Positions 1 through 9,007 of a stretch of 64,000 nt of DNA are shown here, one piece after another. Position numbers and translations under genes: made by a program. The notes beneath the pieces were generated by a model. That model saw nothing but the letters and a program-made list of their open reading frames with translations, ran no database searches and was not told the origin of the DNA. This stretch comes from Achromobacter deleyi (GTDB taxonomy: Bacteria; Pseudomonadota; Gammaproteobacteria; Burkholderiales; Burkholderiaceae_B). Positions within the stretch are counted from its first letter, which is position 1. Every line of letters begins with the position of its first letter. The stretch is taken from positions 4,278,001 through 4,342,000 of the forward strand of contig NZ_CP065997.1 of NCBI RefSeq assembly GCF_016127315.1. The letters run 5' to 3'.

Positions 1-1059
1 ATCCGTGGCGCCCTGAGGGCAACGCAGCTCGACATAACGAACTACAGCGAAACGCGAGCGCTGCAGGAGAGCAGGCAGAACAACGCGCTCACCCTGGGCA
101 GCAATGATCGTGCGCTGGTCGACTCGATCAACCAGGCCCAGGACCGGTTTCGGCGCATCCGCGACGGCTTCACGGACAAGATGCTGCGCGAGGGGGGCGC
201 TGGTGCGCTGGACTCCCAGCAGTACCTGCAAGGCATCGCCGAGATCGACGCCGCCATGCAGGCCCAGATCGCGCGTGAGCGCGGTTACATGGATGAGCGG
301 CTGGCGCTCCAGGGGGATTGGAAGAACGGGGCCATTCGGGCACTGAACGACTGGTCGGACGCTTCGGCCAACGTCATGGCCCAATCCCAACAGGTGTTCA
401 CAAGCCTGTTCCAGGGAATGTCGGACGCCGTGGCCTCCTTCGTCGTCAGCGGCAAGGCGAATTTCGCAGATTTCGCCAAGAGCGTCCTTTCTGACCTGGC
501 GCGCATTGCCGCACGCCAAGCGACGATGGGCATGTTCACCGCCGTCGTCGGATCGCTGTTTGGGGCTGGCTCTGGAGCCGCGGCGGGAACGGAGGCCGCT
601 GCCAGCCAGGTTCAGGCGTCGGGTGGCGATGGAATCGGCTCGCTGATCGCGTCGAACGGTTGGACGGCGAACGCCAAGGGGAATGTCTACGAATCTCCGA
701 GCCTGTCTGCGTTCTCGAGTGGCGTCTATGACAAACCGCAGGTGTTCCAGTTTGCGAAGGGGGCGGGTGTCTTCGCCGAGGCGGGGCCCGAGGCGATCAT
801 GCCGCTTCGTCGCGGGCCGGATGGCCGTCTCGGTGTGCAGGCCCATGGCGGTGGAGAAGGGGTGGCAGGGCCGGCCTCCATTCAGGTCAACGTCTACGTC
901 CAGTCGGACGGCAACAGCAAGACCGAGGGTCCGCAGGGACTTGAGCAATTCGGCCGTGAGCTCGGCGAGTTCGTTGATGGAAGGTTCCGGGTGCTTATGT
1001 CGAAGTCGTACCGCCAGGGCGGCACGTCCTGGAATGAACTGAATGGGCGGAAAGGGTGA
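1..1059 (+). CDS. Phage tail tape measure protein, C-terminal part (lambda gpH-like)
   Basis: The reading frame is open from base 1, so the N-terminus lies outside the window; about 352 residues are visible. The protein would set tail length and occupy the tail lumen. The stretch FADFAKSVLSDLARIAARQA is typical of the C-terminal region of lambda-type tape measure proteins, and a small-residue, weakly hydrophobic segment (GMFTAVVGSLFGAG) follows. It is first in the M-L-K-I-J order seen downstream, which agrees with the call. Its stop overlaps the start of the next gene. No full-length domain can be assessed because of the truncation. Confidence 0.85.
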   Translation: MRGALRATQLDITNYSETRALQESRQNNALTLGSNDRALVDSINQAQDRFRRIRDGFTDKMLREGGAGALDSQQYLQGIAEIDAAMQAQIARERGYMDERLALQGDWKNGAIRALNDWSDASANVMAQSQQVFTSLFQGMSDAVASFVVSGKANFADFAKSVLSDLARIAARQATMGMFTAVVGSLFGAGSGAAAGTEAAASQVQASGGDGIGSLIASNGWTANAKGNVYESPSLSAFSSGVYDKPQVFQFAKGAGVFAEAGPEAIMPLRRGPDGRLGVQAHGGGEGVAGPASIQVNVYVQSDGNSKTEGPQGLEQFGRELGEFVDGRFRVLMSKSYRQGGTSWNELNGRKG

Positions 1060-1400
1060 TGAGCAATTTGGAGGTGTTTAGCTGGTTGCCGAGGAGAAAT
1101 CCCCAAGCGGACGTGAGGTTCAGGGTGTTGCGTGCGCAGTTCGGCGATGGCTATGAGCAGGTGGCGCAAGACGGCCTGAACTCTCGGACCGAATCCTGGC
1201 CGCTGTCCTTTTTTGGGAGCGAGGCGGAGATTAGGCCGATCAAGGATTTCCTGGATCGTCACGGCACCTGGCGGGCGTTCCTGTGGACAGCGCCCCTCGG
1301 CGAGCAGCTCTCCTACAGGGCGAGCGACTACCAGTTGATACCGAACGGTGGTGGCTGGTATTCCATTTCTGTAACTTTCACGCAGCGGCACGTGCCGTAG
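1056..1400 (+). CDS. Phage minor tail protein M-like
   Basis: A 114-residue protein (GTG at 1056 or ATG at 1059; both overlap the tape-measure stop, implying translational coupling). The N-terminal half (F-x-W-L-P-R near residue 9, then V-R-F-R-V-L and F-G-D-G-Y) is characteristic of the phage minor tail family that includes lambda gpM, a tail-tip component. Its length matches that family (about 110 residues). The C-terminus shows the usual beta-rich pattern ending in V-T-F-T-Q-R. Gene order between tape measure and L supports the assignment. Confidence 0.85.
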   Translation: MMSNLEVFSWLPRRNPQADVRFRVLRAQFGDGYEQVAQDGLNSRTESWPLSFFGSEAEIRPIKDFLDRHGTWRAFLWTAPLGEQLSYRASDYQLIPNGGGWYSISVTFTQRHVP

Positions 1401-1405
1401 GCACT

Positions 1406-2971
1406 ATGGAACAACTCGAACAGATCAACGTCGGTCAGCAGGCCAACGACGGCACCGGCGACCCTCTGCGCGACGGCATGCAGAGGGTCAATGCCAACTT
1501 CACCAAGGTTGAAGCGGGCGTTGATGTAGTGGAGCAAGGTGTGGCGGCCGCAACCGCGACCGCCAACGACGCTAAGACGAAGGCCGACGCCGCCGTACCG
1601 GCCGTCGAGAAAGGCATGGCTGGCGGGGTGGCGCCGCTGGACGCCTCGGGCAAGGTGCCGACTGCGCATTTGCCTGTGCAGGCGGACTACATCCCCGTGG
1701 AAGAGAAGGGCGCAGCCGGGGGCGTGGCACCGCTGGATAGTTCTGGCAAGGTGCCGGCGGTCAATCTCCCGGCCGCGCAGGATTCCATTCCACTGACGCA
1801 GAAGGGGGTAGCGGGGGGCGTGGCTACGCTCGACGACTCGGGCCAGGTGCCGGTAGCCCAGCTGGGCGGCGCGGTGAAGTCGACCGAGAAGGGGGCAGCA
1901 ACCGGTGTTGCAACGCTGGACGCCGGGGGCAAGGTCCCGACCTCGCAATTGCCGCCCATCCCCTCGGGGCCGCCGGTGGCCTCGATTGCGTGGTGGCCGC
2001 TGCGCACGTCCATTCCGGCCGGCCAGATCCCCGCGGATGGGCAGACCGTGAGCCGCGCCACTTTTCCCGACCTGGCGGCCATGGTCACAGGCGGCAAGGT
2101 GCCGGTGGTGACGGAGGCGGATTGGCAGGCAGATCCGCTTAAGCGCGGCGCCTACACCCTCGGCGACGGATCTACCACCCTCCGTATGCCGGATTTCAAC
2201 GGGCAATCTTCTGGCTCGCTGGGCGCACTTTTTCAACGCGGTGACGGGGCGCTTTCGAGTGGTACGAACGGACTTATCCAGCGCGACGCGCTCCAGAACA
2301 TCACGGGTCTGACCCGAAATCTTCTAGGGTTGCCCAGCCAACTTGACCCTGGGAGTGGCGCACTCCAGAAGCAGGACATCGGCACCAGCGGATCAGGCGG
2401 CACGGCTGTGACGTTGCAATTTGTGAACGTGGGCTTTGATGCATCCCGCTCGGCGCGGACGGGCACGGAAACTAGACCGACAAGCGTCTCTGGTGTCTGG
2501 ACCATACAGGCATTCGGCGCTGTTACCAATCCCGGTAGCGCTGACGCTGCGCAGTTGGCGAGCGATTACGCAGCGTTGAATTCTCGCGTCCAAACCTTGG
2601 ACGGGAAAATCGATTTCGTAATCCTCTATCCGAATGGAGGCTCAGAGGCCGCCCCTGCTTCAGTCGCTGCGAACGCCACCTACGTTGTGCAACTGCCTGC
2701 GTCCATGTTGGGTAGCTTCGTGATGTGCCGCGCCGAGCTTCTGTATTCGGACGGATGGGCAGAGACGGGTTGGTATACCGATAGCTCCGGTGGTAACCGG
2801 GCCGCTGGTACTCGCGCAGGGCAGATCAGCGGCGGCGCGATCATCGTCCGCACTGGTGTTACCGACGTTTGGCCGACCCCGAACCTTGGCGGGACGCCTA
2901 CGCAAGGTGCTTTGGTTACGCCCAACAAATGCCGAGTTCTGGTGTGGAGGATCAAGGGGAAATGGAACTGA
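1406..2971 (+). CDS. Phage tail fibre / collar-domain protein
   Basis: A 521-residue protein starting at ATG 1406, just after gene M; the open frame extends further upstream but overlaps M. The N-terminus (residues 1-55) is a short polar coiled region with a G-T-G-D-P-L motif seen in fibre bases. Residues about 66-183 contain four copies of a repeat with core E-K-G-x-A-x-G-V-A-x-L-D-x-x-G-x-V-P. A tail-collar-like domain follows (W-W-P-L-R-T-S-I-P-A-G then L-G-D-G-S-T-T-L-R-M-P-D), as in phage fibre proteins. The C-terminal 130 residues are beta-rich and probably carry receptor binding. Its place between M and L is unusual for a lambda-type tail operon. Confidence 0.8.
   Translation: MEQLEQINVGQQANDGTGDPLRDGMQRVNANFTKVEAGVDVVEQGVAAATATANDAKTKADAAVPAVEKGMAGGVAPLDASGKVPTAHLPVQADYIPVEEKGAAGGVAPLDSSGKVPAVNLPAAQDSIPLTQKGVAGGVATLDDSGQVPVAQLGGAVKSTEKGAATGVATLDAGGKVPTSQLPPIPSGPPVASIAWWPLRTSIPAGQIPADGQTVSRATFPDLAAMVTGGKVPVVTEADWQADPLKRGAYTLGDGSTTLRMPDFNGQSSGSLGALFQRGDGALSSGTNGLIQRDALQNITGLTRNLLGLPSQLDPGSGALQKQDIGTSGSGGTAVTLQFVNVGFDASRSARTGTETRPTSVSGVWTIQAFGAVTNPGSADAAQLASDYAALNSRVQTLDGKIDFVILYPNGGSEAAPASVAANATYVVQLPASMLGSFVMCRAELLYSDGWAETGWYTDSSGGNRAAGTRAGQISGGAIIVRTGVTDVWPTPNLGGTPTQGALVTPNKCRVLVWRIKGKWN
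1602..1953 (+). repeat. Four tandem fibre repeats in the tail-fibre gene
   Basis: Four degenerate units of about 29-31 codons begin near 1602, 1697, 1792 and 1881. Each encodes a core like K-G-x-A-G-G-V-A-P-L-D-x-S-G-K-V-P followed by a variable linker ending in L-P or L-G. Such repeats form elongated fibre shafts in tail fibres. Copy number could vary by recombination; unit 4 is the most divergent (A-T-G-V-A-T-L-D). Confidence 0.8.
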
Positions 2972-3411
2972 GCATCTACGCCCAGGAGGGCGGAAGTCAT
3001 ATCTTCGTGGGGGGCGAATGCCCTCCTGGCTGGGTAGTCATGAAGGGCGAGAGGCCGGGGCCGCTTTACATCGCAGATGCCGAAGGTGAGTGGCATGCGC
3101 CGCCCGCAGTTGTGCCCGCGGTTGTATCCCGCTTCCAGGGGCGCCAGGCGCTGCGGCTATCGACCATCGAAGACGGGCGCATCGTCATCAACGACACATC
3201 GGGGCCGAGCCCGGCCAAGCGCGACTTGCTTGCTGTCGTGGAAGATCTTCTGGCCGCTCCGACCACGCCGGCCTACTACCGCGAGGCGTGGAACGACATT
3301 CAGCAGTTCGAACGCGATAGCCCGATGTTGCTGGCGATTGCTGATGAGCTGGGCCTGACCGCCGCGAACCTGGATGACCTGTTCATCCTCGCCGCGACGC
3401 TGCGGGCATAG
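2962..3411 (+). CDS. Small protein downstream of the tail fibre, possible fibre assembly protein
   Basis: 149 residues from ATG 2962, which overlaps the end of the fibre gene; AGG and GGGG elements lie just upstream, so the pair is probably coupled. The N-terminus (I-Y-A-Q-E-G-G-S-H-I-F-V-G-G) includes E-C-P-P-G-W-V, a short motif often seen in fibre-associated proteins. The C-terminal half is helical and acidic. I do not recognise a named family. Position directly after a tail fibre suggests an assembly chaperone or a second fibre component; this is inference from context only. Confidence 0.6.
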   Translation: MELSIYAQEGGSHIFVGGECPPGWVVMKGERPGPLYIADAEGEWHAPPAVVPAVVSRFQGRQALRLSTIEDGRIVINDTSGPSPAKRDLLAVVEDLLAAPTTPAYYREAWNDIQQFERDSPMLLAIADELGLTAANLDDLFILAATLRA

Positions 3412-3419
3412 GAGGCAAC

Positions 3420-4148
3420 ATGCGAATTTATGCAGATGTGCAAAAGCTCGACATCGGCGATTTGATCGAGCTGTATGAACTGGACGCGACGCCCATCGGT
3501 GGCACCCTTCAGCGCTTTCATGGCTACTCGCAGATTGGGCCGATCTTTTGGCAGGGCAAGCAATACGAACCCTGGTCTATCACGGCGGCCGGCTTCGAGC
3601 AGGTAGGCGAGGGGCAGCAGCCCACGCCCACCCTTACGGTGGGAAACATCGGAATGGGTGCCGATGGTGTGCCGGTGGTGGGTGTCATTTCATCGCTGTG
3701 TATCCATCTGAATGATCTGGTTGGCGCCTGGGTGCGTGTGCGTCGGACGTTGGGCCGCTACTTGGACGCCGAGAACTTTCCCGAGGGCAACCCAACCGCG
3801 AATCCGGCGGAGGAACTGCCGGTCGAGGTGTGGATAGTTCAGCAGAAAACCGCCGAGACTGCCGATGTTGTCGAGTTCTCGTTGTCAAGTGCGTTGGATT
3901 TCGATGGCCAGCAGCTGCCCGGGCGGCAGATTATCGCCAGCGTGTGCGCGTGGCTGCGGAAAGGCGGATATCGGGGGCCGTACTGTGGCTACACCGGTAG
4001 CCGCATGTTCGACCTGGCGGGCAATCCCGTGTCGGATCCTGCGCGCGATCGCTGTTCGGGGCTCATGTCGGACTGCAAGAAGCGGTTCGGTGAATACGAG
4101 GTCATTAATTTCGGGGGCTTCCCCTCTTCGGACCAGATTCGGGGATAA
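3420..4148 (+). CDS. Phage minor tail protein L-like (Fe-S cluster tail-tip protein)
   Basis: 242 residues with a strong ribosome site (AGGAGG) just before ATG 3420. Sequence features fit lambda gpL: Y-A-D-V-Q-K-L-D near the start, F-x-W-Q-G-x-x-Y-E-P-W near residue 43, and a cysteine-bearing C-terminal domain. Cysteines at 176, 189, 212 and 219 lie where gpL proteins coordinate an iron-sulfur cluster; Cys94 is extra. Lambda gpL is known to bind such a cluster in the tail tip; binding here is inferred from the conserved cysteines. The gene precedes K, as in lambda. Confidence 0.9.
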   Translation: MRIYADVQKLDIGDLIELYELDATPIGGTLQRFHGYSQIGPIFWQGKQYEPWSITAAGFEQVGEGQQPTPTLTVGNIGMGADGVPVVGVISSLCIHLNDLVGAWVRVRRTLGRYLDAENFPEGNPTANPAEELPVEVWIVQQKTAETADVVEFSLSSALDFDGQQLPGRQIIASVCAWLRKGGYRGPYCGYTGSRMFDLAGNPVSDPARDRCSGLMSDCKKRFGEYEVINFGGFPSSDQIRG

Positions 4149-4150
4149 CC

Positions 4151-4930
4151 ATGCACAAGAAGACGATGGAGGCCATCCGCGCCCACGCGGTGGCCGAGTA
4201 CCCGCGCGAGTGTTGCGGGCTGGTGGTGATGGCCGCCCGCCGCGAATCCTATGTGCCCTGCAAGAACGCAGCAGCCAGCGGCGACCACTTCGTACTGGCG
4301 CCCGATGACTACGCGGCGGCCGAGGACGCTGGCCGGGTGGTGGCAATTGTGCATTCTCACCCGGACGACACGCCGGCACCGAGCGAGGCCGACCGCGTAG
4401 CGTGCGAGGCCACGGCGCTGCCCTGGTACATCGTGGCTGTGACCAAGGTCGATGACGGCGAGGTGGCGGCGGGCGAGATCCGCGGCTTCACTCCGGTCGG
4501 CTTTCAGGCCCCGTTGCTGGGCCGCCAGTTCGCGCATGGCGTGCTGGATTGCTATTCCCTGGTGCGCGATTGGTACAAGCGCGAGCGCGGTATTGACCTG
4601 GCCGACTTCGCCCGAGAGGACGGGTGGTGGGAGCCAGGCCGGGAAGGCGATCTATATATGGACCACTACGCCGAGGCGGGCTTCCGGCCGCTGGCGGTCG
4701 GCGAGCAGATCGGAGCCGGCGACGTGATCTTGATGCAGGTCCGGTCCAACCGCGCGAACCACGCCGGCGTGTTCCTGGGCGCCGAGGGTTTGGTGGAGGC
4801 GCCGGGCCTGTTCCCGGTGCCAGATGCGATGTTGCACCACCTCTACGGCCGGCAGTCGGAGCGGGTGGTGTACGGCGGATATTGGCGGGAAGCCACCCGC
4901 CTGGTGCTGCGATACAAGGATGAAGCATGA
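4151..4930 (+). CDS. Phage tail-tip assembly protein K-like (JAMM plus NlpC/P60)
   Basis: 259 residues with two domains. Residues 1-115 form a JAB/MPN metallopeptidase-like domain: Glu20 and H68-x-H70-P followed by S78-x-x-D81, the complete zinc-ligand set. Residues 120-255 form an NlpC/P60-like cysteine peptidase domain with Cys134 in V-L-D-C-Y-S and a histidine at 204 in N-H-A-G-V. Lambda gpK has this same arrangement and takes part in tail-tip assembly and probably in local peptidoglycan opening during DNA entry. The gene ends overlapping the start of I. Confidence 0.9.
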   Translation: MHKKTMEAIRAHAVAEYPRECCGLVVMAARRESYVPCKNAAASGDHFVLAPDDYAAAEDAGRVVAIVHSHPDDTPAPSEADRVACEATALPWYIVAVTKVDDGEVAAGEIRGFTPVGFQAPLLGRQFAHGVLDCYSLVRDWYKRERGIDLADFAREDGWWEPGREGDLYMDHYAEAGFRPLAVGEQIGAGDVILMQVRSNRANHAGVFLGAEGLVEAPGLFPVPDAMLHHLYGRQSERVVYGGYWREATRLVLRYKDEA

Positions 4931-5541
4931 TCGAGACGTTACGTACTGTGCGGCTGTATGGCCGCCTGGGAGCCGAATTCGGCCGGGTGCATAGGTTGGC
5001 AGTCAACAGCACCGCGGAGGCCGTGCGCGCCCTTTGTGTGCTGATTCCGGGCTTCGAGGCCGTAATGGCGAGCAGCGCTGGCAATGGCGTGTCCTATGCG
5101 TGTTTCATTGGCCGCAGGAATATTTCAGCGGATGAGATTGCGCACCCCGTTGGGGACGACGATATCCGTATCGCACCCGTTCTGGCCGGAGCAAAACGCG
5201 GAGGGCTTTTTCAGACCGTTCTGGGCGCAGCCCTCATCGTTGCTGCGGTCTATTTCGCGCCGGCAATGGGATTCGCCGCACTTGGGGCCCAGGGTGCCGT
5301 GGCCGCCCCGATGATGCTCTCGATGGGCATTTCGATGGCGCTGGGCGGTGTGGTTCAAATGCTCTCGCCGCAGCAGCGCGCGTTAAGCGCTCGGGATCGC
5401 CCTGAAAATGGTGCCTCTTACAATTTCAATGGTCCTGTGAATACGACTGCACAAGGCAACCCGGTGCCGATCCTATACGGCCGAATGATTGTCGGCAGCG
5501 CGACGATATCGGCGGGGATTTTCTCGGAAGATCAGGCATGA
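4927..5541 (+). CDS. Phage tail assembly protein I-like
   Basis: 204 residues; the start at 4927 overlaps the K stop by four bases (ATGA). The N-terminal 90 residues show a ubiquitin-like pattern typical of lambda gpI (R-L-Y-G-R-L-G-A-E-F-G near residue 9). A long hydrophobic stretch follows (residues about 94-145, rich in A, G and M). The C-terminus has the conserved N-G-P-V-N-T and G-N-P-V-P-I-L-Y-G-R-M motif of the family. In lambda, gpI acts with J, L and K to start tail assembly. Confidence 0.88.
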   Translation: MIETLRTVRLYGRLGAEFGRVHRLAVNSTAEAVRALCVLIPGFEAVMASSAGNGVSYACFIGRRNISADEIAHPVGDDDIRIAPVLAGAKRGGLFQTVLGAALIVAAVYFAPAMGFAALGAQGAVAAPMMLSMGISMALGGVVQMLSPQQRALSARDRPENGASYNFNGPVNTTAQGNPVPILYGRMIVGSATISAGIFSEDQA

Positions 5542-8500
5542 AACAGCGAGTCCGCATGAAGCGAAAGGCGCCCTGGGGCGCCTTTTTTTATGGGCACAAG
5601 AATCACGCCATTGTGGGTCATAAGGGCGGCAAGGGCGGCGGAGGTGGGCGCGGCCCCACCGAGGCCCCCGACAGCCTGCACAGCATCGCTTATGCCCGAG
5701 TCATCGACCTGTTGAGCGAGGGCGAAATCTATGGTCCTGCGCACGGCCAGGGAGGCGCGCTGCGTGATGTGTACCTGAATGGCACTCCGGTAGCCAACGA
5801 GGATGGCTCGTTGAACTTCTCCGGCGTGTCGGTGGATTTCCGTACGGGGACGCAATGGCAGGATCCGTTGCCCGGCTTCCCCGCGTCAGAAAACACCATC
5901 GGCATCGGGACCGAACTGAAGGCCGCGCAGCCCTGGGTGCGGTCGTTCACGAATCGCCAACTGTCGGCCGTGCGCGTCACGCTCGCTGTGGAAGGATTGA
6001 GTCAGGCGAACACCAGTAACGGCGACATCAACGGCTACCGCGTCGAGTACGCAATCGATGTTAGCCGAGACGGTGCCGCCTATCAGCAAGTGCTGGCCAG
6101 CGCCTTCGACGGCAAGACTACCCAGCGCTACGCGCGGTCGCATCGTATCGAATTGCCGGCCGGCGCATTGCAGGGTTGGAACATTCGCGTTCGACGGATG
6201 ACCGCCAATGCGAGTAGTAACACAATCGCTGACCGCACGGTTGTCGATGCGGTGACGGAAGTTATCGACGCCAAACTGCGCTACCCCATGTCCGCGGTGG
6301 TCGGGATCAAGGTCGACGCGTCGCAGTTCCAGAGCGTGCCGACGCGCGCCTACGACGTGAAGGGCCGCATTATCCGGGTGCCGTCGAACTACGACGCTGA
6401 CACTCGAACCTATACGGGCGTGTGGGATGGAACATTCAAGCTCGCTTGGACCGATAACCCGGCTTGGGTGTTCTTCGACCTGGTGAGCAATGACCGGTAT
6501 GGCCTTGGCGAGCGAATCCCTGCGGGGTGGCTAGATAAGTGGGGCCTGTACCAAGTTGGCCGCTACTGCGACGAATTGGTAGACGACGGCTTTGGAGGGA
6601 AAGAGCCGCGATTTGCCTGCAATGTCTATATGCAACAGGCGGCCGACGCATATCGAGTGGTGCAGGATTTCGCCTCCATCTTCCGCGGCATGGCGTATTG
6701 GGCGAATTCGTCGGTGTTTGCCGTGGCGGACATGCCGGGTGATCCGGTCTACACGTTCGCGTCAGGGAATGTGATCGGAGGCAAGTTCAGCTACACCGGA
6801 TCGGCTCTCAATGCCCGGTTCTCAGTCGCATTGGTGTCGTGGACCGATCTGAGCGACATGGGTCGCCAAAAGGTCGAGTACGTCGAGAACCGCGAGGGCA
6901 TCGCGCGCTATGGCATCAAGCAGCTGGAGGTGACCGCGTTTGGCTGCACGTCGCGGGGCCAGGCCAATCGCGTTGGAAAGTGGCTTTTGCTGACTTCGCA
7001 GCTGGAGACGCGCGGCGTCACCTTCACGGTGGGCCTGGAGCATTGCCAGATCCGTCCCGGCAGCATCATCCGGGTTGCTGACCAGCACCTGGCCGGCCGC
7101 CGCATCGGCGGGCGCATCCGCGAGGCCACGGCCAGCCGGATCGTGGTGGACGCCGAACTGGGCATCCGGCCGGGTGACCGGTTGACGGTGAACCTTCCCA
7201 GCGGCACTTCCGAAACTCGCGTAGTGTCGTCGGCCATGGGCGAGCCGTTGACGCTGGACAACGGGGACTACAGCTACGACTCTACGGCGCTCACCTGGGA
7301 CTTGATCGGCCTGCCTGGCACGGCCATGCACATCGACGTCAAGACGCCTTTCTCGGAGGTGCCCGAGGCTGAATGCGTATGGACGCTGGAATCGGAAGCG
7401 CTGTCCGCGCAGACGTTCCGGGTGCTGCGCATCGAGCGCAAGGACGGCCTGCTGGCTGATATCTCGGCCATCCAGCACGAGCCGGGCAAGTTCAACAACG
7501 TCGACTTCGGCACGCGCCTGGATCGGCCGCCAATTTCGGTGGTGCCGCCTGGCGTGCAGTCGCCGCCCACCGCGCTGAAGATCAGTTCGTATTACATCGT
7601 CAGCCAGGGCGTGGCGAACCACACCGCTGTATTCGAATGGGATCCGGCCGAGGCCGCCGTGTCCTATGAAGTGCAGTGGCGCCGTGACAACTCGGACTGG
7701 ATCAACCTGCCGCGCACGGGCTACACGCGGGTGGAGGTGCCCAATATCTATGCCGGCGGCTTCACGTTCCGTGTGCGGGCGATGAACGCGCTGGACGTGG
7801 CATCGATCTGGGCCACGTCCACGCTGGTGCAGCTGGACGGCATCGTGGGACCGCCGCCGGTGGTTACCAGCCTGGTCGCGCGAAGCCTGCTGTTTGGCAT
7901 CCAACTGGACTGGGGCTTGCCGCCTGGTCCGTCGATCATCGAGCGCACCGAGGTTTACTACTCGCAGAACTCGAGCTTCGAATCGGCCATTCCGCTGGGC
8001 GTGTTCGCCTACCCGCAGAACACGCACACGCTGATGGGCCTGAGCGCTGGTAAGGAACTGTGGTTCTGGGCGCGCCTGGTCGACAAGAACGGGGTGGCGG
8101 GGGCGTGGTATCCCGCGGCGTCCGGCATCGGCGTGCGCGGTCAGGCCAGCTCGGACGCAGGGCCGATCCTGGAGCAGATCGGCGGCAAGATCGAAAAGTC
8201 CATGCTCGGCCAGGAGCTGGTCAAGGAAATCGAGTCAGGGGGCGAGTCTGCGACCGAGATCAAAGAGGTCAAAGATAGCCTGAGCGCGATGATTAGTATG
8301 AAGGCCGGCGTGACCGTGGACGGCAAGTACTACGGCGCGGGCATGGCGCTGGGCGTTGAGAACACGCCTGAGGGCATGCAAACGCAGGTGCTTTTTCTCG
8401 CTGATCGACTGGCCCTCATCAACTTGCAGAACAGCGTCATCACAACGCCGTTTGTGATTCAGGACGGCCAAACGATCATCAATGAGGCCATCATCGGCAA

Positions 8501-8714
8501 CGCCTCCATCGGCTCGGCCAAGTTCAAGGACTGGCTGGAGTCGGACGCAGTGAATTCCCAAGGGCAACGCATTTTGCGGATGAACTTCCGAACCGGGGTC
8601 ATTGAGCAGAACATGCCGCTCACGGGCGGCGGCCGAATGGTGACCAACGGAAACGGGCAATTCATCTACGACCAAAACGGCGTGCTGCGCATTGAAACAG
8701 GTCTTTTGTCATGA
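5538..8714 (+). CDS. Phage host-specificity / tail-tip attachment protein J-like
   Basis: 1058 residues if translation starts at ATG 5538, which overlaps the I stop and has GGAAG seven bases upstream. J-family hallmarks: a G/K-rich start, then S-L-H-S-x-A-Y-A-R-V-I-D-L-L-S-E-G-E-I-Y, a central conserved core, fibronectin-III-like segments near residues 690-860, and a C-terminal receptor-binding part. J forms the central tail tip that contacts the host. Oddity: codons 9-18 are encoded by a perfect terminator-like hairpin, so the true start may be later, for example GTG at 5613, but no ribosome site is clear there. Confidence 0.88.
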   Translation: MKQRVRMKRKAPWGAFFYGHKNHAIVGHKGGKGGGGGRGPTEAPDSLHSIAYARVIDLLSEGEIYGPAHGQGGALRDVYLNGTPVANEDGSLNFSGVSVDFRTGTQWQDPLPGFPASENTIGIGTELKAAQPWVRSFTNRQLSAVRVTLAVEGLSQANTSNGDINGYRVEYAIDVSRDGAAYQQVLASAFDGKTTQRYARSHRIELPAGALQGWNIRVRRMTANASSNTIADRTVVDAVTEVIDAKLRYPMSAVVGIKVDASQFQSVPTRAYDVKGRIIRVPSNYDADTRTYTGVWDGTFKLAWTDNPAWVFFDLVSNDRYGLGERIPAGWLDKWGLYQVGRYCDELVDDGFGGKEPRFACNVYMQQAADAYRVVQDFASIFRGMAYWANSSVFAVADMPGDPVYTFASGNVIGGKFSYTGSALNARFSVALVSWTDLSDMGRQKVEYVENREGIARYGIKQLEVTAFGCTSRGQANRVGKWLLLTSQLETRGVTFTVGLEHCQIRPGSIIRVADQHLAGRRIGGRIREATASRIVVDAELGIRPGDRLTVNLPSGTSETRVVSSAMGEPLTLDNGDYSYDSTALTWDLIGLPGTAMHIDVKTPFSEVPEAECVWTLESEALSAQTFRVLRIERKDGLLADISAIQHEPGKFNNVDFGTRLDRPPISVVPPGVQSPPTALKISSYYIVSQGVANHTAVFEWDPAEAAVSYEVQWRRDNSDWINLPRTGYTRVEVPNIYAGGFTFRVRAMNALDVASIWATSTLVQLDGIVGPPPVVTSLVARSLLFGIQLDWGLPPGPSIIERTEVYYSQNSSFESAIPLGVFAYPQNTHTLMGLSAGKELWFWARLVDKNGVAGAWYPAASGIGVRGQASSDAGPILEQIGGKIEKSMLGQELVKEIESGGESATEIKEVKDSLSAMISMKAGVTVDGKYYGAGMALGVENTPEGMQTQVLFLADRLALINLQNSVITTPFVIQDGQTIINEAIIGNASIGSAKFKDWLESDAVNSQGQRILRMNFRTGVIEQNMPLTGGGRMVTNGNGQFIYDQNGVLRIETGLLS
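5564..5589 (+). terminator. Terminator-like hairpin inside the 5' end of J
   Basis: A perfect 9-bp stem (5564-5572 with 5577-5585, loop CTGG) is followed by an uninterrupted T run to 5589. This is a textbook intrinsic terminator shape, yet it lies between tail genes I and J in what should be one late transcript. It could be an attenuator bypassed by antitermination or by ribosomes translating from I into J. Confidence 0.65.
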
Positions 8715-9007
8715 GCTATGGAACTCAGTTTTTTGATGGAAATGGGCGCCTGCGGGTGAGGATCACTGATCGGCTGACGCGGATCTTGGGTTCGGTCGAA
8801 ACGGGCACTTCTGATGGCTCTATCAGCGTTCCTGCGTTCGCTGGGCGGCAGCCATTTGCGCAGCTGGCCCTGAATTCTGGGGCGCCGGCTGGATCATATT
8901 TCGCACCCGAGTTCGAGATATCCGGGACCACGTTGAGTTGGCGGTTCCTTGTGGCGGCGGCTGCCTATCGGGCTAATGCAAGAATCATCTATGGAATCGT
9001 CGGCTAA
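8711..9007 (+). CDS. Small phage protein of unknown function after J
   Basis: 98 residues; ATG 8711 overlaps the J stop by four bases, indicating coupling. The protein is beta-rich, without signal peptide or membrane segment (Y-G-T-Q-F-F-D-G-N-G-R near the start). I do not recognise a family. Genes at this position in lambdoid phages are often tail-tip or fibre accessories; that role is only suggested by the neighbourhood. Confidence 0.65.
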   Translation: MSYGTQFFDGNGRLRVRITDRLTRILGSVETGTSDGSISVPAFAGRQPFAQLALNSGAPAGSYFAPEFEISGTTLSWRFLVAAAAYRANARIIYGIVG

